A stretch of 64,000 nucleotides of DNA from NCBI GenBank assembly GCA_013397075.1, contig VWZS01000240.1, positions 744,001 to 808,000 of the forward strand, in the 5' to 3' direction. The first letter of the stretch is position 1. Each line of letters opens with the position of its first letter. Source of the DNA: Rhabdornis inornatus (Eukaryota; Chordata; Aves; Passeriformes; Rhabdornithidae). This document shows positions 23,273 to 37,320 of the stretch, in pieces. Below the pieces are notes generated by a model. It did not search any database. It saw only the letters and a program-made list of their open reading frames with translations, and had not been told where the DNA came from. A program made the translations under genes and the position numbers.

Positions 23273-26200
23273 GGAAGGGGTGGACAATTGTGCTTAAAAA
23301 CACCAGTGGGATGGAGCTGGGCGATGGACTGTCCCTCCTGCCTTTTCATTACTGTCCAAATTGATAAAGAAAGTAAAGGCAATGAGAGAAATGAAATTTT
23401 TCTGGCACACGAAAAGGGATTTGAGATATGGCAACCCTGAGTCTAGTCAGGATTGGGGAATAAGGAGGATTATGAGTGAGAGGAGGTAGTAGGACACGTT
23501 TAGAAACAGGTAGCTACAGATACAGTTAATCAGATGAGGCAGGGGATGTTGTGTCACAAGGCACTGTAAGCATATGGTGCCTTTCATTGTCGAAAGGCAA
23601 TGATGGCATTTCAACAACATGTTATAGGATAATTATGCAGTTTGTGAGCTGAATTATTTATGTAGAGTAGTTAAGTGGCAAAACACACGGCTGTGTTTCC
23701 TGAGGAACTCTTGCACTTGTTTTAATGCTTTTCCTTATTTTTAATTGCATCTCTTTTCTGGATTTTCATGGCAGTTATAAATTCATCTCGTTCCTTTACA
23801 TCTAATTTACCCTTAGTACAAACAAAGTGCTTTGAAGAAGTTGCCTAATGAATCTAAACCTTACTGCTTGCCACATGTCCAGCAGTCACACAACGTGTGT
23901 CTGTGATTTGCAGATGTTGCTGGAAATAAATGTTAATTATGTTGGAAATTTTATTTTTACAGGTGGTGACATCACATCCATTGAGTGTCAATAGTGATTT
24001 TTCACTTACTGGATTTTTGTTTTCTCATAATGTTGTGGGATTTGATCTGATTCTGTCTCTAGCCTATATTCTCCTGTTTTAGGAGATTTCAATTTATATT
24101 CATGTCATTTCCTTCTTGCCCCGTGTGTTTTCATTTGATTCATTAATATAGTTTTGTACCTTATTCATTAATTTCAATCCCTACTAGCAAAAGGGACATT
24201 GCAAGATCATAACAGCTCTTCTGTTTGATAATTAGTATGGTTGCCAATTTCTTTTAAACAAAGACAATAGATTGGTAGATTGTGTCAGTAGTTCTACATA
24301 ATTACTAATCATTATTAAAACAATTAGTTTTCAAATTAAAATAAATAAAATTAAAACAGTCAAACCTGCAATGAACTCTTACTGTATAAATTGACACTAC
24401 ATTTGACATTTGTGTGACACTACAAAATGATGAAAATAAAAGATAAGAACAAAAAACAGATCTCATGCAGTAAGAGAGAAAGCCAAGGAAATAAAGCAGA
24501 GAGAAAGGTACCGTTTTGTTATAAATTGCATTTTCAGTAGACTCAAAAAGAGAGCTGTGAAAAGCAAAACCCAAGGGACAGGCTGTTCTGTTTAAAACTT
24601 CAGGGCTGGGAAAGAGTTTCATAGAGTAATCTTTTTGTAGCTATATACAAATAATTTTCCTTATACACTTGATACTAACGCAGAAGTGGGTCGTTCAGAA
24701 AGCTAAAATGATTTTTTTTCAATAATACTTCAAGCTGCTCTTGAAAAGCTTGATTTTCTAATGTTACCATAATTGTCTCAAGTGCTGCCATCTTCAGCTC
24801 CTTCCCTACTGCTGTTTATGCTGAGTTAGTGGATACATTGATAAGTACCATGAAGATAAGACAGGAAGAATTTCCCCCATTCTTGACTGAAATTCTACAA
24901 AAGTCATATCAACACACTCTTCCTGCACATTTGTGGATTAGACAGTCTCCAAACATCATGTTATCTGTCCCTGGTTTAAATAAATACAGACAATACAGAT
25001 GAGTTTGTAGAACCTTGTTGCCTTTTATATCTTGCCTGATCTTTCAAGAAACTGGAATAGAGGGAAACGAATAAGAAACCAAGTATCCATTAGCCACTGC
25101 TGCTAACTGAAAAATTCTTCCTCAATACATGCTTCCAATACAGTTGGTCCCAGGATGAGATGCCTCTTTGCTTTTTTAACACTGGTGGTAAAGACCCATC
25201 CACGGGGGGCCCTTGCTTCTCACAGAAGAATTTGTGAAGAGTGAAGTGTGCCAGGCTAATACATTTCAGAAGGACAAGAATCTGGGAACATTTAAGATCA
25301 TTGATGTTTAGTAGGCAATTTAGAGGGGGGAAAATCAGTGATGTAAATGGGGGGATGATGGGAAGACTGAAAGGAAACAAATAATTGGTGGAAAATCAAC
25401 CACTAGAAGAATTTATGAAGGTAAAAAGTAAAATTAGAGTGGAGGAGACATGAGACTTCATTGGAAGGAGATATTGCTACTCTTTAGAACCCTCTTCTTA
25501 GTATACTGTCAAAATGGTTTTTACCCTGATAATTGTCATAGGTTGGGAAACTTCATGGAAGTTTGGCATTTTGTGGACACTGTCAAAGAAGCTTGGGAAT
25601 CTGTAGTAGTTTTTCAGGGTAAAGGAAAAATTAATTAATTTTTTTTTAATGTTGTTTCACTGTCATGAAAATCTATGTAATAATTATCTTCCTCAGCAAT
25701 AGAAATCTTATAACTGGGAAAAAAAAAGCAAATCAAGATGAAACATATATTTGCATATTATTACATTTGCAAAGCAAACAGACAAGGTCATGCAATTCTA
25801 TTTACTATATTTTACCCAAATACAGTATCTACAATGGCTTATAACTTAGGTGAGAAAAGCCCTTGGAAAGGGCATTGCTGAAAGGCAGAAAATAGAAGCA
25901 ATAGCTGTAGGACAACAAAACCATAAATGTTTTTATCTACTCAGTCCTAGACATCAGTCTTTATGATTTCTTCTTTAATTCGGTTTTAGTAACTTTAATT
26001 TTTAAAAAATTATTCCAGTGCATTATTTATTCAATAATAGTATCAATGTGTATCACCAAAGAATATAATTAATAGCTAATAATTTGAATCAAAAGGGCTT
26101 TGCTTGTTTCATGAAATGAAGAAAAGAAAAATGATGCTCAGATCCTCATGCAGTGGATCCTCTAGGATGTTCAATATTGTCTAATTGAACTCTGTGAGTA

Positions 26201-29200
26201 TCAGACCAACAGCTCACAAGCAGCCACAGGAGATGCAGGAAACTCTCCTTTCAAATAGTACAAGTGCTCCAACAATGCAGCTGCACAGAAAGAAGGTTTC
26301 AAATCACACCCAAAGCCAATTCATGCTGAATTTCAGCAGGAAAAAGCTACTGTGAAGAGAACTTGTCCAAAAGAGAAAATGATCTTGTTATTAAATGTAA
26401 TTTCTAATAAAGATGGATTCAAAACCTTGCATCTAAACAACCTTGAATTACTTTTGTCCAAGAAATCAAATCCACCATATGGAATTCTGCCAGAACAAGT
26501 GATAAATGTGAACAGCTACATTAATCTTTACTTCTCCAGAATACATATGAAGCCTCAGGGAACAAAACAATTTATAAGCATGGACAAGGAACGAGGAAAG
26601 AATTCATGTAGCGCAAAGACTGCTCATAAATTCTTAAAAAAAGAGGAAAATACTTTTAATTATTTAACTTCCAATATTAGTTTTTGACTCCAGATCATAT
26701 ACTAATGTTTTCTGATATTAGATATGATACTCTTGATTATTAGCATTCAGAGTATTTTCTTCCCACAAAGTTAATATGCCATCAATTAAAGGTTACTAAG
26801 TGTTAAGTGAAAACAAATTAACCATTGACAGCATTGTAAGGATGCATTACCTTGGAATATATTGTATTTTGGAACCCAATAATCTAACATGAAAACAACA
26901 TAATTAAATATGCAAATTGCCCATAATGTATGTGCCTTTTCCCACATCTTAAGCTTTGTCTAGGTGTGTTACCAAGGTATCTAATAAATGTGTTTAATTT
27001 TGCCAGTTAGTGAAAAACATAGAATTCAGATGTCTTGTTTTCAGGAGGAGTACTGACTACCCAGCTACTCTTACCCACCCTCTCCTATTCAGTCCAGACT
27101 TTTTACAGAAAAGCATGAGAGAGATTTAATTGCAGAATTCTTTCAAAGACATTTTTAGTCTGCACAAGATTGAGATGCTAAACAGAGGTGTTTGCTCACA
27201 GCCCTGATTTAGTAGTGTAATCTCTGGAAAGGGCTGGGTTGATGACATTCTTGTGCTTGCTCTTTTCTTTCCCTGTTTCCTAGTGCTATGTCTTCTGCAT
27301 GATCAGTATGCTGCTTGTTTGGCTTGTCCCTATGAGGCATTGGTTCGGGTGCTTGGACACTGGGATTTTGCTTCTCAGTGAAGGGCTGAGCACTGAAAAT
27401 CTGAGTACTGCAGCCCCAGCAGAAACGAATTTACAGGTTATCATTAACTGACCCTTCCCTAACTCATCCTTCATTTCCAGAGGGAAGTGTGAACATCTGC
27501 CCTATTAGCAGGGTGTCTGAGTATTTTATGAGGTCTGATTTCATTATTATGATGTAAAAACTTTCTCTAGTGGCTGTGAATCCTACCCACTCAATTGAAG
27601 AAACACGCTGTTAATATATTTTTCTGCTATACCAAAATGGAGTTGAATTGGTAACAACCAATATGTTAAACCCTATCTTCTGTATGATGCAGCAATGACT
27701 GCAACTTGTCACGAGAAAATGATCATTTGCAAAGTGGACAGCTAACCAGCTGAACTGGTCTGTGCTGCCTTGTCTATTAGACATGATTTAGGTACTGCAG
27801 AGTCCTCACATCCAGAACTGGGATATAAATCTAGCATGGGGGAGACAGCTAAAAGTAGCAGACTGTCTTCATACAGTGTATGTGTAACACACAGCAGGTA
27901 AAAGTTAATAAAAAAAGAGAACTTAAAAGATTAGCTTCTATTTAATTGTGAGTTAGGTATTATGGTTAAAAAATGGTATTTTACATATGAGAACTTACAA
28001 TCTTTGATAAAACCTATTGTTGCTTTGTCTACAGCAATTAGGATATAAAACATACCTTTCAGATATGGCTCCTATGAAATAGGTCTGAAAAGTAAAGTCA
28101 CAATAGCAGGGGCTAGAATAGCTTATTATTAAATGTTACTATGAATGTGCAGCTGAATTTTTTCCACATTGGCTGGACTTCCAAGGGAAATTAGGTCTAT
28201 GAGATGTCATTGTATCTGTCTTGGTATCTGTCATTCTGTACCTCCTTCAGCCTACCAGCTAGTTTAAAACAAACTTCTGGACAGAGGTGTAGAGGGCTCA
28301 GTAATAATAAATTCCTCCAAGCTGCAAGAAAATAAGCTGCTGAGAGGAGGAAGAGTCAAATTGGTATTTTACCATTGGGGACCCCTCAGAGTGAGATCAA
28401 TTATGTTACTAGAAACAAAAGATTCCCCTGGAGAGACATACTGTGGACACCCCAGTCACAGGAAAGCTTCAGTAAGAACCTGCATTTTATCAGACATTAA
28501 TTGATCCAAGCAATACTCATACAAAACCAGACTTAAAATTTTCTACTCCCCGAATGATTTGTTTCAGTATTGAACTGTGACTCTGACAGATCAATGAGAG
28601 GGCTGTTTATCCCACGGTATATTCATATTCTATTCACCACATGCAGGAAGAAAAGTGTTAGGAATTATTTTTCTGTGTGTGATGGGATTGGCTTCCATCC
28701 TTACATTTAACTGAGTTCTTTTCTTTTGTATAGGCAAAAGACTGTTTCTCTGTAAAACTGTTTCTCTGTAAACAACAGGAGATATACACAGGAGCTACAG
28801 AAAAGGTTTTGCAAGCAGAACCGACCAGCAGTCACCTTCAAAATATTTGTAAGAATCCAGAAGAAAGATCATTATGTCCATGTGAGAAATAAACATATAG
28901 TATAGTCTGAAAAGAATACCCCCAAAATTACATTTGAAATGAAATTCTAAATCTTCCATGTGACTTTTCATAAAAACCACAGGTTCTTGTAAGTTCTGGC
29001 CTAAATAAAAGTAACAATCTTTATTGAACAGCATTTCAGTGAAAAATTTCAAGCCAGCTTTTTTCCAGAAGGGTGGGGGTTTCTGAGATAAATCTGTGGC
29101 AGGACATTTAAGCAAATGGTTCAGAGAAGCCATTCCTGATGTTGATAAATTTATCTGATTTCAGAATTTTTCCCAAGAACTTAGTGTAGCCATCTGTGTC

Positions 29201-32200
29201 TATTTCATAGTCAAATTCACTGTAAAAAAAATCAAGATGAAAAGATACAATGACAAAATTTCTGGTCTATTTTGAGGAAAGTACGAAGTTTTCATGTTCC
29301 TTATTGTGGTAGCACCTTTGATGAGTTTTTGTGTGGCCCAGTTCTCTGTGCACTATACCACACACTGTGGTATGTGGGCTTTAAGCATGCATTTTGATAG
29401 TTCTTAAATATTTCTTTTGAATTGATGATCTTTACAAATGCATGCTTGTGTCTCAGACTATGAAAGTTGTGAGAGAATATTTACAAAGAGACTTCTATAT
29501 ATGCATATTTATAGTTAGTATGCTAGTACAAGATATACTAGTAATGACATCTTTACTTTCTCCTCCACCCTGCTATCTTTACATTTTATATTGTAAGTCT
29601 ATAAATGAGATTTTTCCTTCACTTTTATAAGCTTGTAATTAACAAATAGCAGAGCATTAATGCAGTACTAAAAGGTGAATTCTCTAAATTTCAAAAGAAA
29701 AATATTTCAATTTCCTATATTCTTTTCAGAATTCAAAAGAAATAATCACCTATTAAAGAAATACTTTCATGTCCTCCTATGTATTGCTCATTTTTTTTGA
29801 CATGTTATGGATATCATGACTTTGCTAAAACAGGTAGAAGGTAGCTGTTGGCCAGGAAATCATACAATGTAAGTGCTTCCAGTAGAAAGCAGAACTCTGT
29901 GAAATGTCTGACACAATCTAAAGGCAAACCTTTGTGAAGTGGAATAAGATTATGAAACTGGAAGTTCTGATCCATATTTTCCATTCTTGGAATTCTGGTT
30001 TTGCATCTAGAATTAATGAACCTTGTATTAATTTGTTCAGGTGTTAAGTTTTGCCCTTGACTGTGTCTTTTAGATCTTTTTCCATGTCTGTAGGAAGATT
30101 TTTAAACACACATTACTGACATAAACTGGAGTGAGATGAAGGCCAAATGTACATCTTATCAAATGTGCACAATATGTCTTGTTTTGAACCCATTCCTGTG
30201 AGTACTGCATTGCCTTTGACACAAAAAGCTCTGCTCTGTTCTGAAGTCGATTTCTGTGCTATGTGCTCAGGCTCCCTAAGGGAATTAATTGCCAGCAAGG
30301 GCCCAAGGCATTGTGTTTACTGATGAGTGCTCTTTGCTGGCTAGTGCAGCACAGAGATTTACTGAAACACGGCATCGCATTACTGGGAGATGTGGGGTTT
30401 ACAGGCCTGTCACTTGAAAGGCAGCACACAGAAATCTGGAAATGTCTTCAGAAGGGTGCCCTGACAGATTCAGTTGAAGAGATCTGTGGAAGCTAAAGAT
30501 AGGTTTGGGGTTTTTTGCAGTTGGTGATACTTTCCTCATCAGTTATATCGTCCTCACCTCTAAGAAGTGAAAGCTAACAGTGACTGTAATATAGTATTTG
30601 GGGGAGACTCAGATGTTTTATATTCTGACTGTAAGCCAGAACACACTTAAATAGTGTCTCTGGTGAAACACAGCTTCTAACAGCTCAGACTGTAGCAGTA
30701 TTTCTGTTCCTGTACTTGTTTTTCTCAATTCATGACCTGCTTACAAGGAGTGCTTCTTGTCACTTTTTCATTGCTGTTCATTTGGTTATAGAGAAGAACC
30801 TTCAGCTCAAATAAGTGCCAGGGGTCAGCAGAGTCAGAGACAGAGGGCACTCTAGACATAAAACTAGAGATTGTTTTAAGTGGTCCCTGTTTTCTGAATA
30901 GCACTGTGTGATGAAGGTGCATATATTCAGGTATCTGCACACAAGGAAAATGACTTTGTAATATTTTTTCCAGATTTTCACTCCCATTTTTGATTCTTTG
31001 CCTTTTGCGCCTGCTTTATTTTAACCATTATTTAACTACTATTTAATTACTTATTACAAATGTCCACAGTCTAAAATTAGGATGCCTTCACCTAACCAAG
31101 TTTTCTGGAACATCACATTAAGTGTAAAGTGAGGTCAGCGAATTTACTCTCAACAATAGGGCACTTGTGCCCATCTGTATTGAAGGAAATGTAACTCATG
31201 TATGGATTGTCTTTGTTCATAGCAATGCATCCATTCTATCACATCTGACATATAGGCCCAGTGTAAGACATTTAAATTAACCTGCCAAAACACAAAAGGG
31301 TTCTATTATTTTTAAATCATGGTATTATTCCTTTTCCACATTTATCTCACTCTGTCATTGCTGCAAATAAAATGGGTTGCTATGTTCATCATACTTTATG
31401 AATTAATATCTAATATCCATTTGTTCAGGTTTGGACTACTGCAGCAACACTTTATAGTTTACCTCTTCTCATATACTTTCCTAACAACCAGAAATAATGC
31501 AAAACTTTTCCTAGAGGTTGGCAAAACTTAGCAGAATTTGCAGCTTGTTTTACACGACTTTAATTTTCCTTCCTAATGAAAAATATTCTGTTTTCTTGTC
31601 AAGATTTAAAGTTAACACAAATAAAATATACAATGTTCCCCACTGATCTGCTGGCCAGTGTTGCCCTCTGAATAATAAATCTTACCAGTGCCAATGGTAC
31701 TTTTATGATGTATTACACTAGCATATTCATATGAGTACATTGATCCAGAACACTGCTCATCACCCAAGGAAATCAGAATATCCACAGATTTGTGGTGACA
31801 AATTATGTGCTTGGCAAGAGCGGGGCTCACCTGAGATGCATTAGGAATGAAGACAAAATGCTCATTATCACATAATTTTTTCTCATTTATATGAAAGAGA
31901 ATCCCACCTGACTTTTGCAAACAAAAGCAGGATTTCATCTTAGGGAAGCGATTATATTTCACTGTTACAAACATCTTTTCTCTTTCTGCAATCTTGTGTC
32001 AACGTTTATTCCCTGTGGCAAAATACAAATGGATTTGTTTAATTTTCCTTGCCCCACATTTTGCCACAGATGTTTTGTCCTAGCTATGTGCTAGCATATA
32101 TTTTACTTGTATGGCTTTTGTTCCATCCTGGAAATTGAAGCATAAAATTATTTCAGAACATCGGTTTAGATACTGAGTTATCCTGAATGCAAAGCACATC

Positions 32201-33949
32201 AATTAATCTTTCATTTTTTGTCTAAGTTAAAACCTCTGCCCCAGAAATCCTGTGTGGTTATAGATAAAGAGTCCAGTGGTGCTGTTTCTATATCTATGCT
32301 ACAGTCAGTCCCATTTCGCTCAAACTAGGAAGTTCTTATCCCTACTATTTATTCTATGACACAAAATTGAGCATATAAGTATCATTCACCTTAAACTTTT
32401 TAACACCAGCATTTGTATTGATACAGACATGATAGAATATAGATAAATATAAGCTGAAAAATGTGTTGGAGAAACAGGGTAGCTGAGTTTTCACTGAGCT
32501 ACTTCTATTTTTTGACCAACTAGTCCAAATGTGGCTGGTTTGTCTAGTCTATGCTGCAGTGATCACTCTATCCTAAACCCTTAGGACTAAGCATGTGGAA
32601 TAAATATTACCAGCTTGATTCTCTTAATAAGGTGTACAAAATAAGATCTATTCCAGTATAGATATACTTACCATCATGTTTAAATTGTCCACCTATGTTT
32701 TAATTCAGTAATACTACATCTTTGCCTCCATTAGAGTTAATAAAAAATGAAAATGGGGACAGATATCATTGACTGTTAAAGAAAAAGTGAGTTTCTCACT
32801 TGTTTGTGCAGACACTTGGTTTGTCAATGAAGTTATGGAAATCTTGCAGGAAAATTAGCTAGGAATATCCCTGGTTTTGTTTCAAAACTGGTCGAAACTT
32901 TACATGTTTGTGACTTACTTAATGAAAAATGGACTGATGGAAATATGTAGATAGGAGCTCTGAATAAATATAAAAATTGGAAAAAATATAGACAAAGTAT
33001 ATCAAGATGGCTTACATTACTAGAGGGTTATTGCATGTAAATATGTACAGTGCATTAAACCATTATCTTATAACTGTCCTTCAAGGGAAACAAATGTTAA
33101 AAGAAAGTGCATAGTGAAGGCTCATTAAGCTTGAAAAGACATTGCAGGGATTTTTGAGTATTTCAGTTATTTTCAGTGGAAAACATATTCCATTTTATAT
33201 ACTGTTCAAGATGACAGTAGCTAGGGTCATCTACTGCCTGAAAGGAGTTGCGCTTCAGGTCAAGTTTCTGGTTTGGGGTTTGCATTGTGAGTGCTTTGGA
33301 CTGATCATCTAAACCCCAGATACAAAGTTTCTACTGCCTTCTGTTTAAGAGAATTTGGTACCAGCCATTCAGTGAAACTTTTATGGGAATAAGCTTTGAG
33401 CAGGTGATGTGGGAATGGCTGGGGAGAATCTCCATGCTGCTCAGGGTGAGATCCTGTTTGGCCCAGCAAGAAAGGCTTTCTGTGTGCCTCCTGCCTTGCA
33501 AACTCCTCAGAGCTGTATTGTGAAATCCTCATAATAGGATTTCAGCTAGACCATTTTAAAGGGCTTTCAGCTCAGTCATCTCCCAAGTGATGGCATGGTT
33601 AGCAATGTGTAGTGCTTGGATACACCATTAAATAATACACCTCAAACATTATTTAGTATGAAATTCAGTGGCCCTATTCAAAACACCTCACCTGCTCCAT
33701 GCTTAAGATCATCAATCAATGTTTTAAAGTTCACCATTTTCATTTGTCTCACATTTTAGATATGAGCTTTATCTCTGGGAAATAACACTAGAAACCATTC
33801 TTCTCCTATTTCCTCCAGCCCAAACTTGTAAAGGTTGTAAAGGAACTCAGGATGTATAACCCCTGTAGAATGAACTTAATCAGGAAAATTATGCCTTTAT
33901 TTTTGTTTCAGTTTGAGTCTATTTTCAACATTGCCTGCATATGCTGAGA
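23273..33949. other. Long AT-rich noncoding stretch, little recognised
   Basis: Over about 10.7 kb I see no gene, RNA or mobile element that I can support. Short features are a 16-bp tandem duplication at 28741-28772 and scattered A or T runs. Open frames of up to about 112 codons (28795-29133 minus, 31612-31974 minus with 120 codons, 26352-26687 plus) have no recognisable domain, signal peptide or exon boundary and are within chance expectation for this composition. Confidence 0.5.
28741..28772. repeat. Exact 16-bp tandem duplication
   Basis: The 16-base word 'actgtttctctgtaaa' occurs twice head to tail (28741-28756 and 28757-28772) without a mismatch. Confidence 0.97.
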
Positions 33950-34558
33950 AAGCTGAGGTCAGAGAACCAGTAGCCCCTGCAGCCCATGGACACCCGTGAT
34001 GGAGCAGAGATCCACCTGCAGCCCAGGGAGGACCCCACACTGGAGCGGGTGCCTGTGCCCGAGGGAGGCTGTGGCCCCTGTGCTCTACCAGGCTCCTGGC
34101 AGGTCGTGTGGTCCCATGTAGAGGGGCCCATGCTGGAGCAGGTTTGCTGGCAGGACTTGTGACCCTGTGGGGAACCCACACTACACAATGTATTCCTGAA
34201 GGACTGAACATCAGGAACGTGACTGAGCATCAAAGGTTCCCAGCTGGAGCAGTTTGTGAAGAACTGTAGTCCATGGGAAGGACTCACTTTGGAGAAGCTC
34301 ATGGAGGACTGTCTCCTGTGGGAGGGACCCCATGCTGGAGAAGAGGAAGAGTATGAAGAGTCCTCCCCCTTAAATTAATTTCCCCAAGTTGAGTCTTTTC
34401 TACCTCTGAAAGCAACTGATGAGTGTTCTCTCTCTCTTAAGTGTAGGGAGAGAACCTCTGAGCCTTTCATTATATTTCTCTCCGCTGCCCAGCTGAGGAG
34501 CAGAGTGATAGAGCAGCTTCGGAGAGCACCTGGAGTCCAGACAGGCTCAACCTGTCAA
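33950..34558 (+). mobile_element. LTR of an avian endogenous retrovirus, internally deleted copy
   Basis: This GC-rich block contains repeated phrases of the type 'tggagcag' and 'cccatg' ('ccctgcagcccatggaca', 'ggagcagagatccacctgca', 'gctggagcaggtttgctgg', 'ggaggactgtctcctgtggg'). I know these from a very common bird LTR family. It closes with 'gtccagacaggctcaacc' near 34550, the family's characteristic end. The copy at 59.7-60.4 kb shares the order of motifs, for example 34251 with 60001 and 34492 with 60372. Between those anchors this copy is about 130 bases shorter, so it carries an internal deletion. Its 5' part is also missing or unrecognisable. Minus-strand open frames over it (33897-34302) are antisense artefacts. 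The family name is not assigned. Confidence 0.75.
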
Positions 34559-36175
34559 CCTAGCATTTCTTTTGCTAGCTTGTCCCCAGTGGCAAAACAA
34601 ATGTTGTCTGCAATGCAGTTCCTTCTAGGATTTGTTCACTATCACTGCTGAAAAGTGCTGTGTTGTTTTGGAGATCCCAGGCTGCTTGATTAGTTAGGAT
34701 CACCATGGCTACAAGAAAATATTAAGTGCTAATAGGCCTAACTGTAGCTCTCTGCTTAAGAACTGCTGTCAGCTGGCACAGATGACAGAATCATTTCAGA
34801 ACTTAAATGGCAGGGCAGATATTTCACTATGAGATTAAGAGAATTACAAAATTGCTGATGTCAGAAGAGAGATGGCCTAGATTAACCCCATTGCTCAAAC
34901 TAGGGCCAGCTAGAGGCAATTGCACTCTTCCTTTAGCTCAATTCACCTGACACTAATTATTCTAATGCAAACTTGTGAATTGGGGCTTAGACATGTTTTT
35001 CAATTAACATAGGTATGTGATGTTTACCCTCCTTTTAAAATTGTTGATATAAAAGAAGTTGCTTGGAAAGTGTTGCCTTCATGAAAATTAACAAAGAATA
35101 CAGCATGTCTGAATCACGATTTCTGTGTTGCCAGGCTGAATGCAGCATATTCTAGTTTTCATTTGTGAAAAAGGCTTTTTTTGCCCAATTTTCCCAGTAA
35201 GTTCTGTACACTTGCACAGAGCTCCTGTCATTTGTAACTTGTATATGTATCCTAGTTCTCCTGAGAAGCAAGCCAACTGTACAAGATGCTGAAAAAGTCT
35301 TGAGATCTTTGAGGATTCAATGGAGCAACAAACGTTTTTGGCATAGGAGATAGCAATAAATGCAGCAGGAAAGAGAAAGCAAATTGGAAAAATAAAATTC
35401 TTTCAGCCCTTAAGGCTGAGTATTCTCAGTAAAGAATACAGGCTTAAAGATCAGAAGCAAGAAAGGTAACAAAAAATCCACCTGCAAATGCATACACATG
35501 TCATCTGTGCACTCCAGAAAGAAGTATTCAGGGAATCTAATTTTAGAAATAGAAATTAGGTTGTAGAATTACCTGACTCTCCTAAGGAACCATTGCTCTT
35601 AACTCAGACTCTCCTAAGGAACCATTGCTCTTAACTCAGACTCAGCAGGACTGCCGTGTTTAGCCTACAGAAAATGTCAGGTAATTTCAGTTACCTTGGC
35701 TTTCAGTTACAAAGAACCTGCTAAATTTGCTAAGGGTATGCAGATCAATATCCTTACACATCAGCTGATACAGGGTAACTTTTTTACTAATTTTCTCTAG
35801 TTTTCCCAATATAACTTTTTTGTTTTTAATGAGAATCAAGACAGATTTTTAATACAACATTTCAGATTTTCACTGTCTTTTTTTAAAGCTTTTGATGCCA
35901 TTTTAACATAAATACCTCCATAATCTGCTTATATAAATAGGATATTTATGATCTGCATGAAGAGAAACAGCTATAAAATTTCTTGGCTTACACACAGATT
36001 AGATAATTTAACTTGTAATAAAAGAGAAATATTTTCTACATTATGGTTGATGTTTTTTGTTTGATGGAAAATTGTATCTTTCATTTAGATTCTAAATGAG
36101 CAGTTTATGTTAAAACTGTCTCTGACAATTACCCCTTAATACCCTAAATCTACCTATTAGGAGTACCATAACAAA
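34559..36175. other. Noncoding DNA with one exact tandem duplication
   Basis: Nothing recognisable except the 32-bp duplication at 35575-35638. No gene is supported. Confidence 0.6.
35575..35638. repeat. Exact 32-bp tandem duplication
   Basis: A 32-base unit beginning 'gactctcctaaggaacca' occurs twice head to tail (35575-35606 and 35607-35638) with no mismatch. The first five bases of a third unit (gactc) follow. The identity suggests a recent slippage or unequal-exchange event. Confidence 0.98.
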
Positions 36176-37320
36176 ATGACACTGTATTTAGTATATAACC
36201 CCCTAATACCATGTACCAAAGAAAGGGCTGTTTTGCCAGCTGTCATACCAAATGATGGCAAAATGGCAGCCAGTTCATTTAATGAAGATCTTTGCCTCCC
36301 AGATGTTCATATATTTCCTATCACATTAGAACAATGTCAACTGAGCACTGAATGCTACTCCAAAGCTAATAATTCCTGCTGCATTTTTCCATGCCTAGCT
36401 GGCACCTTAACTGTGGGGGCAGAACAGTGCTCATCACTGCTCCAGCAGCTGGTCCAGCAGCAAGGAATCAGCAGCCAGCCCCTCCTGCCAGCCTGCAGCT
36501 CTGCAGCAGCGTGCCTGCTCGCTGGCTGCTCCCTCATGCTGCTCACAGCAGTGTGCAGGTGGATGTGCAGCCAGCATGGAGCTCAGCACAGGAAAAAGCC
36601 TGATGGCATTAAGGTTTGGAGTGCTGTAAGTGAGACTGTCCCTGCTTCCCCACAGTCATTGCCTGAAGTGCTGATTTCTGTAGATGCTGAGATTTGATGG
36701 GCTGTGTTCAGTAAGCAACAGGAGCCGGGGACATAGGGAGGCATTTTCTCATGTCCTTCCTAGGGGGTTAGCACAGAAATCCAAAGCACTAGTTCGGTTT
36801 CTCTAGAGAGAAAGGAATGGCTCCTGTTGAATTTAGCTGCTCTGGACCTGGGCTCTCATTCACAGCACTGTATTTAGTATGTGCTGGAGGGAAGGTGGGA
36901 GCCTGGAGGAGGTACAGGGCGTGGTGGCTGCATCAGCTATTCCAAGTTAATCTACCTGTGATCAGCAGTGAGCACTACTGCACACAGCAGCATCAAAGAA
37001 AGTGCTGCAAACATTTCCAACCTATGAAATCGACCATAGGATTTGCTTTGCTTTTTTGGAGAAGCTGGTAATTGCTAGTTATAAGATAGTGAAGGTCCTG
37101 TTATCTTGAAACAAATTTCAGTAAAATTTTTTTTCTGATCTAACTGTAGATCCTCTTTTGGCATCACCCTATGCAGCAGCCCATTCATGCTTCTGCCAGC
37201 ATTACACAGCAGTGTGCCCCAGGCAGTGTTGAAATGTCCTTCTCTCTGGAAGCAGCCTCTTGCTTTTCCACCTGAGCTCTCGTTCATCCACCCACAAATC
37301 ACACAGTCAGCAGGCTTCCA
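36176..37320. other. GC-richer patch with a 173-codon open frame, unrecognised
   Basis: This interval is visibly richer in G and C than its surroundings and is not a repeat that I can name. The plus strand is open from 36176 to 36697 (173 codons) with a Gln/Leu/Ala/Cys-rich middle ('SSLLQQLVQQQ', then a Ser/Ala/Cys-rich run). An overlapping frame on each strand is also open, which is typical of GC-rich noncoding DNA with few stops. I see no Kozak-like start context, splice junction, signal peptide or domain. It could be a lost repeat, a CpG-decayed element or a lineage-specific transcript. I do not call it a gene. Confidence 0.3.

Noticed and set aside
22741..23382. 213-codon open frame on the minus strand, the longest in the window
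   Set aside because: It runs through an LTR (22836-23272), starts and ends in flanking DNA, and has a low-complexity Cys/Ser/Tyr stretch. It is a by-product of the LTR's GC-rich sequence.
31612..31974. 120-codon minus-strand open frame
   Set aside because: No recognised domain or exon borders. A few frames of this length are expected by chance in 64 kb of AT-rich DNA.
33897..34302. Overlapping minus-strand open frames of 104 and 125 codons, Pro/Ser/Gly-rich
   Set aside because: They are antisense to the plus-strand LTR at 33950-34558, and its repeated phrases create the composition.
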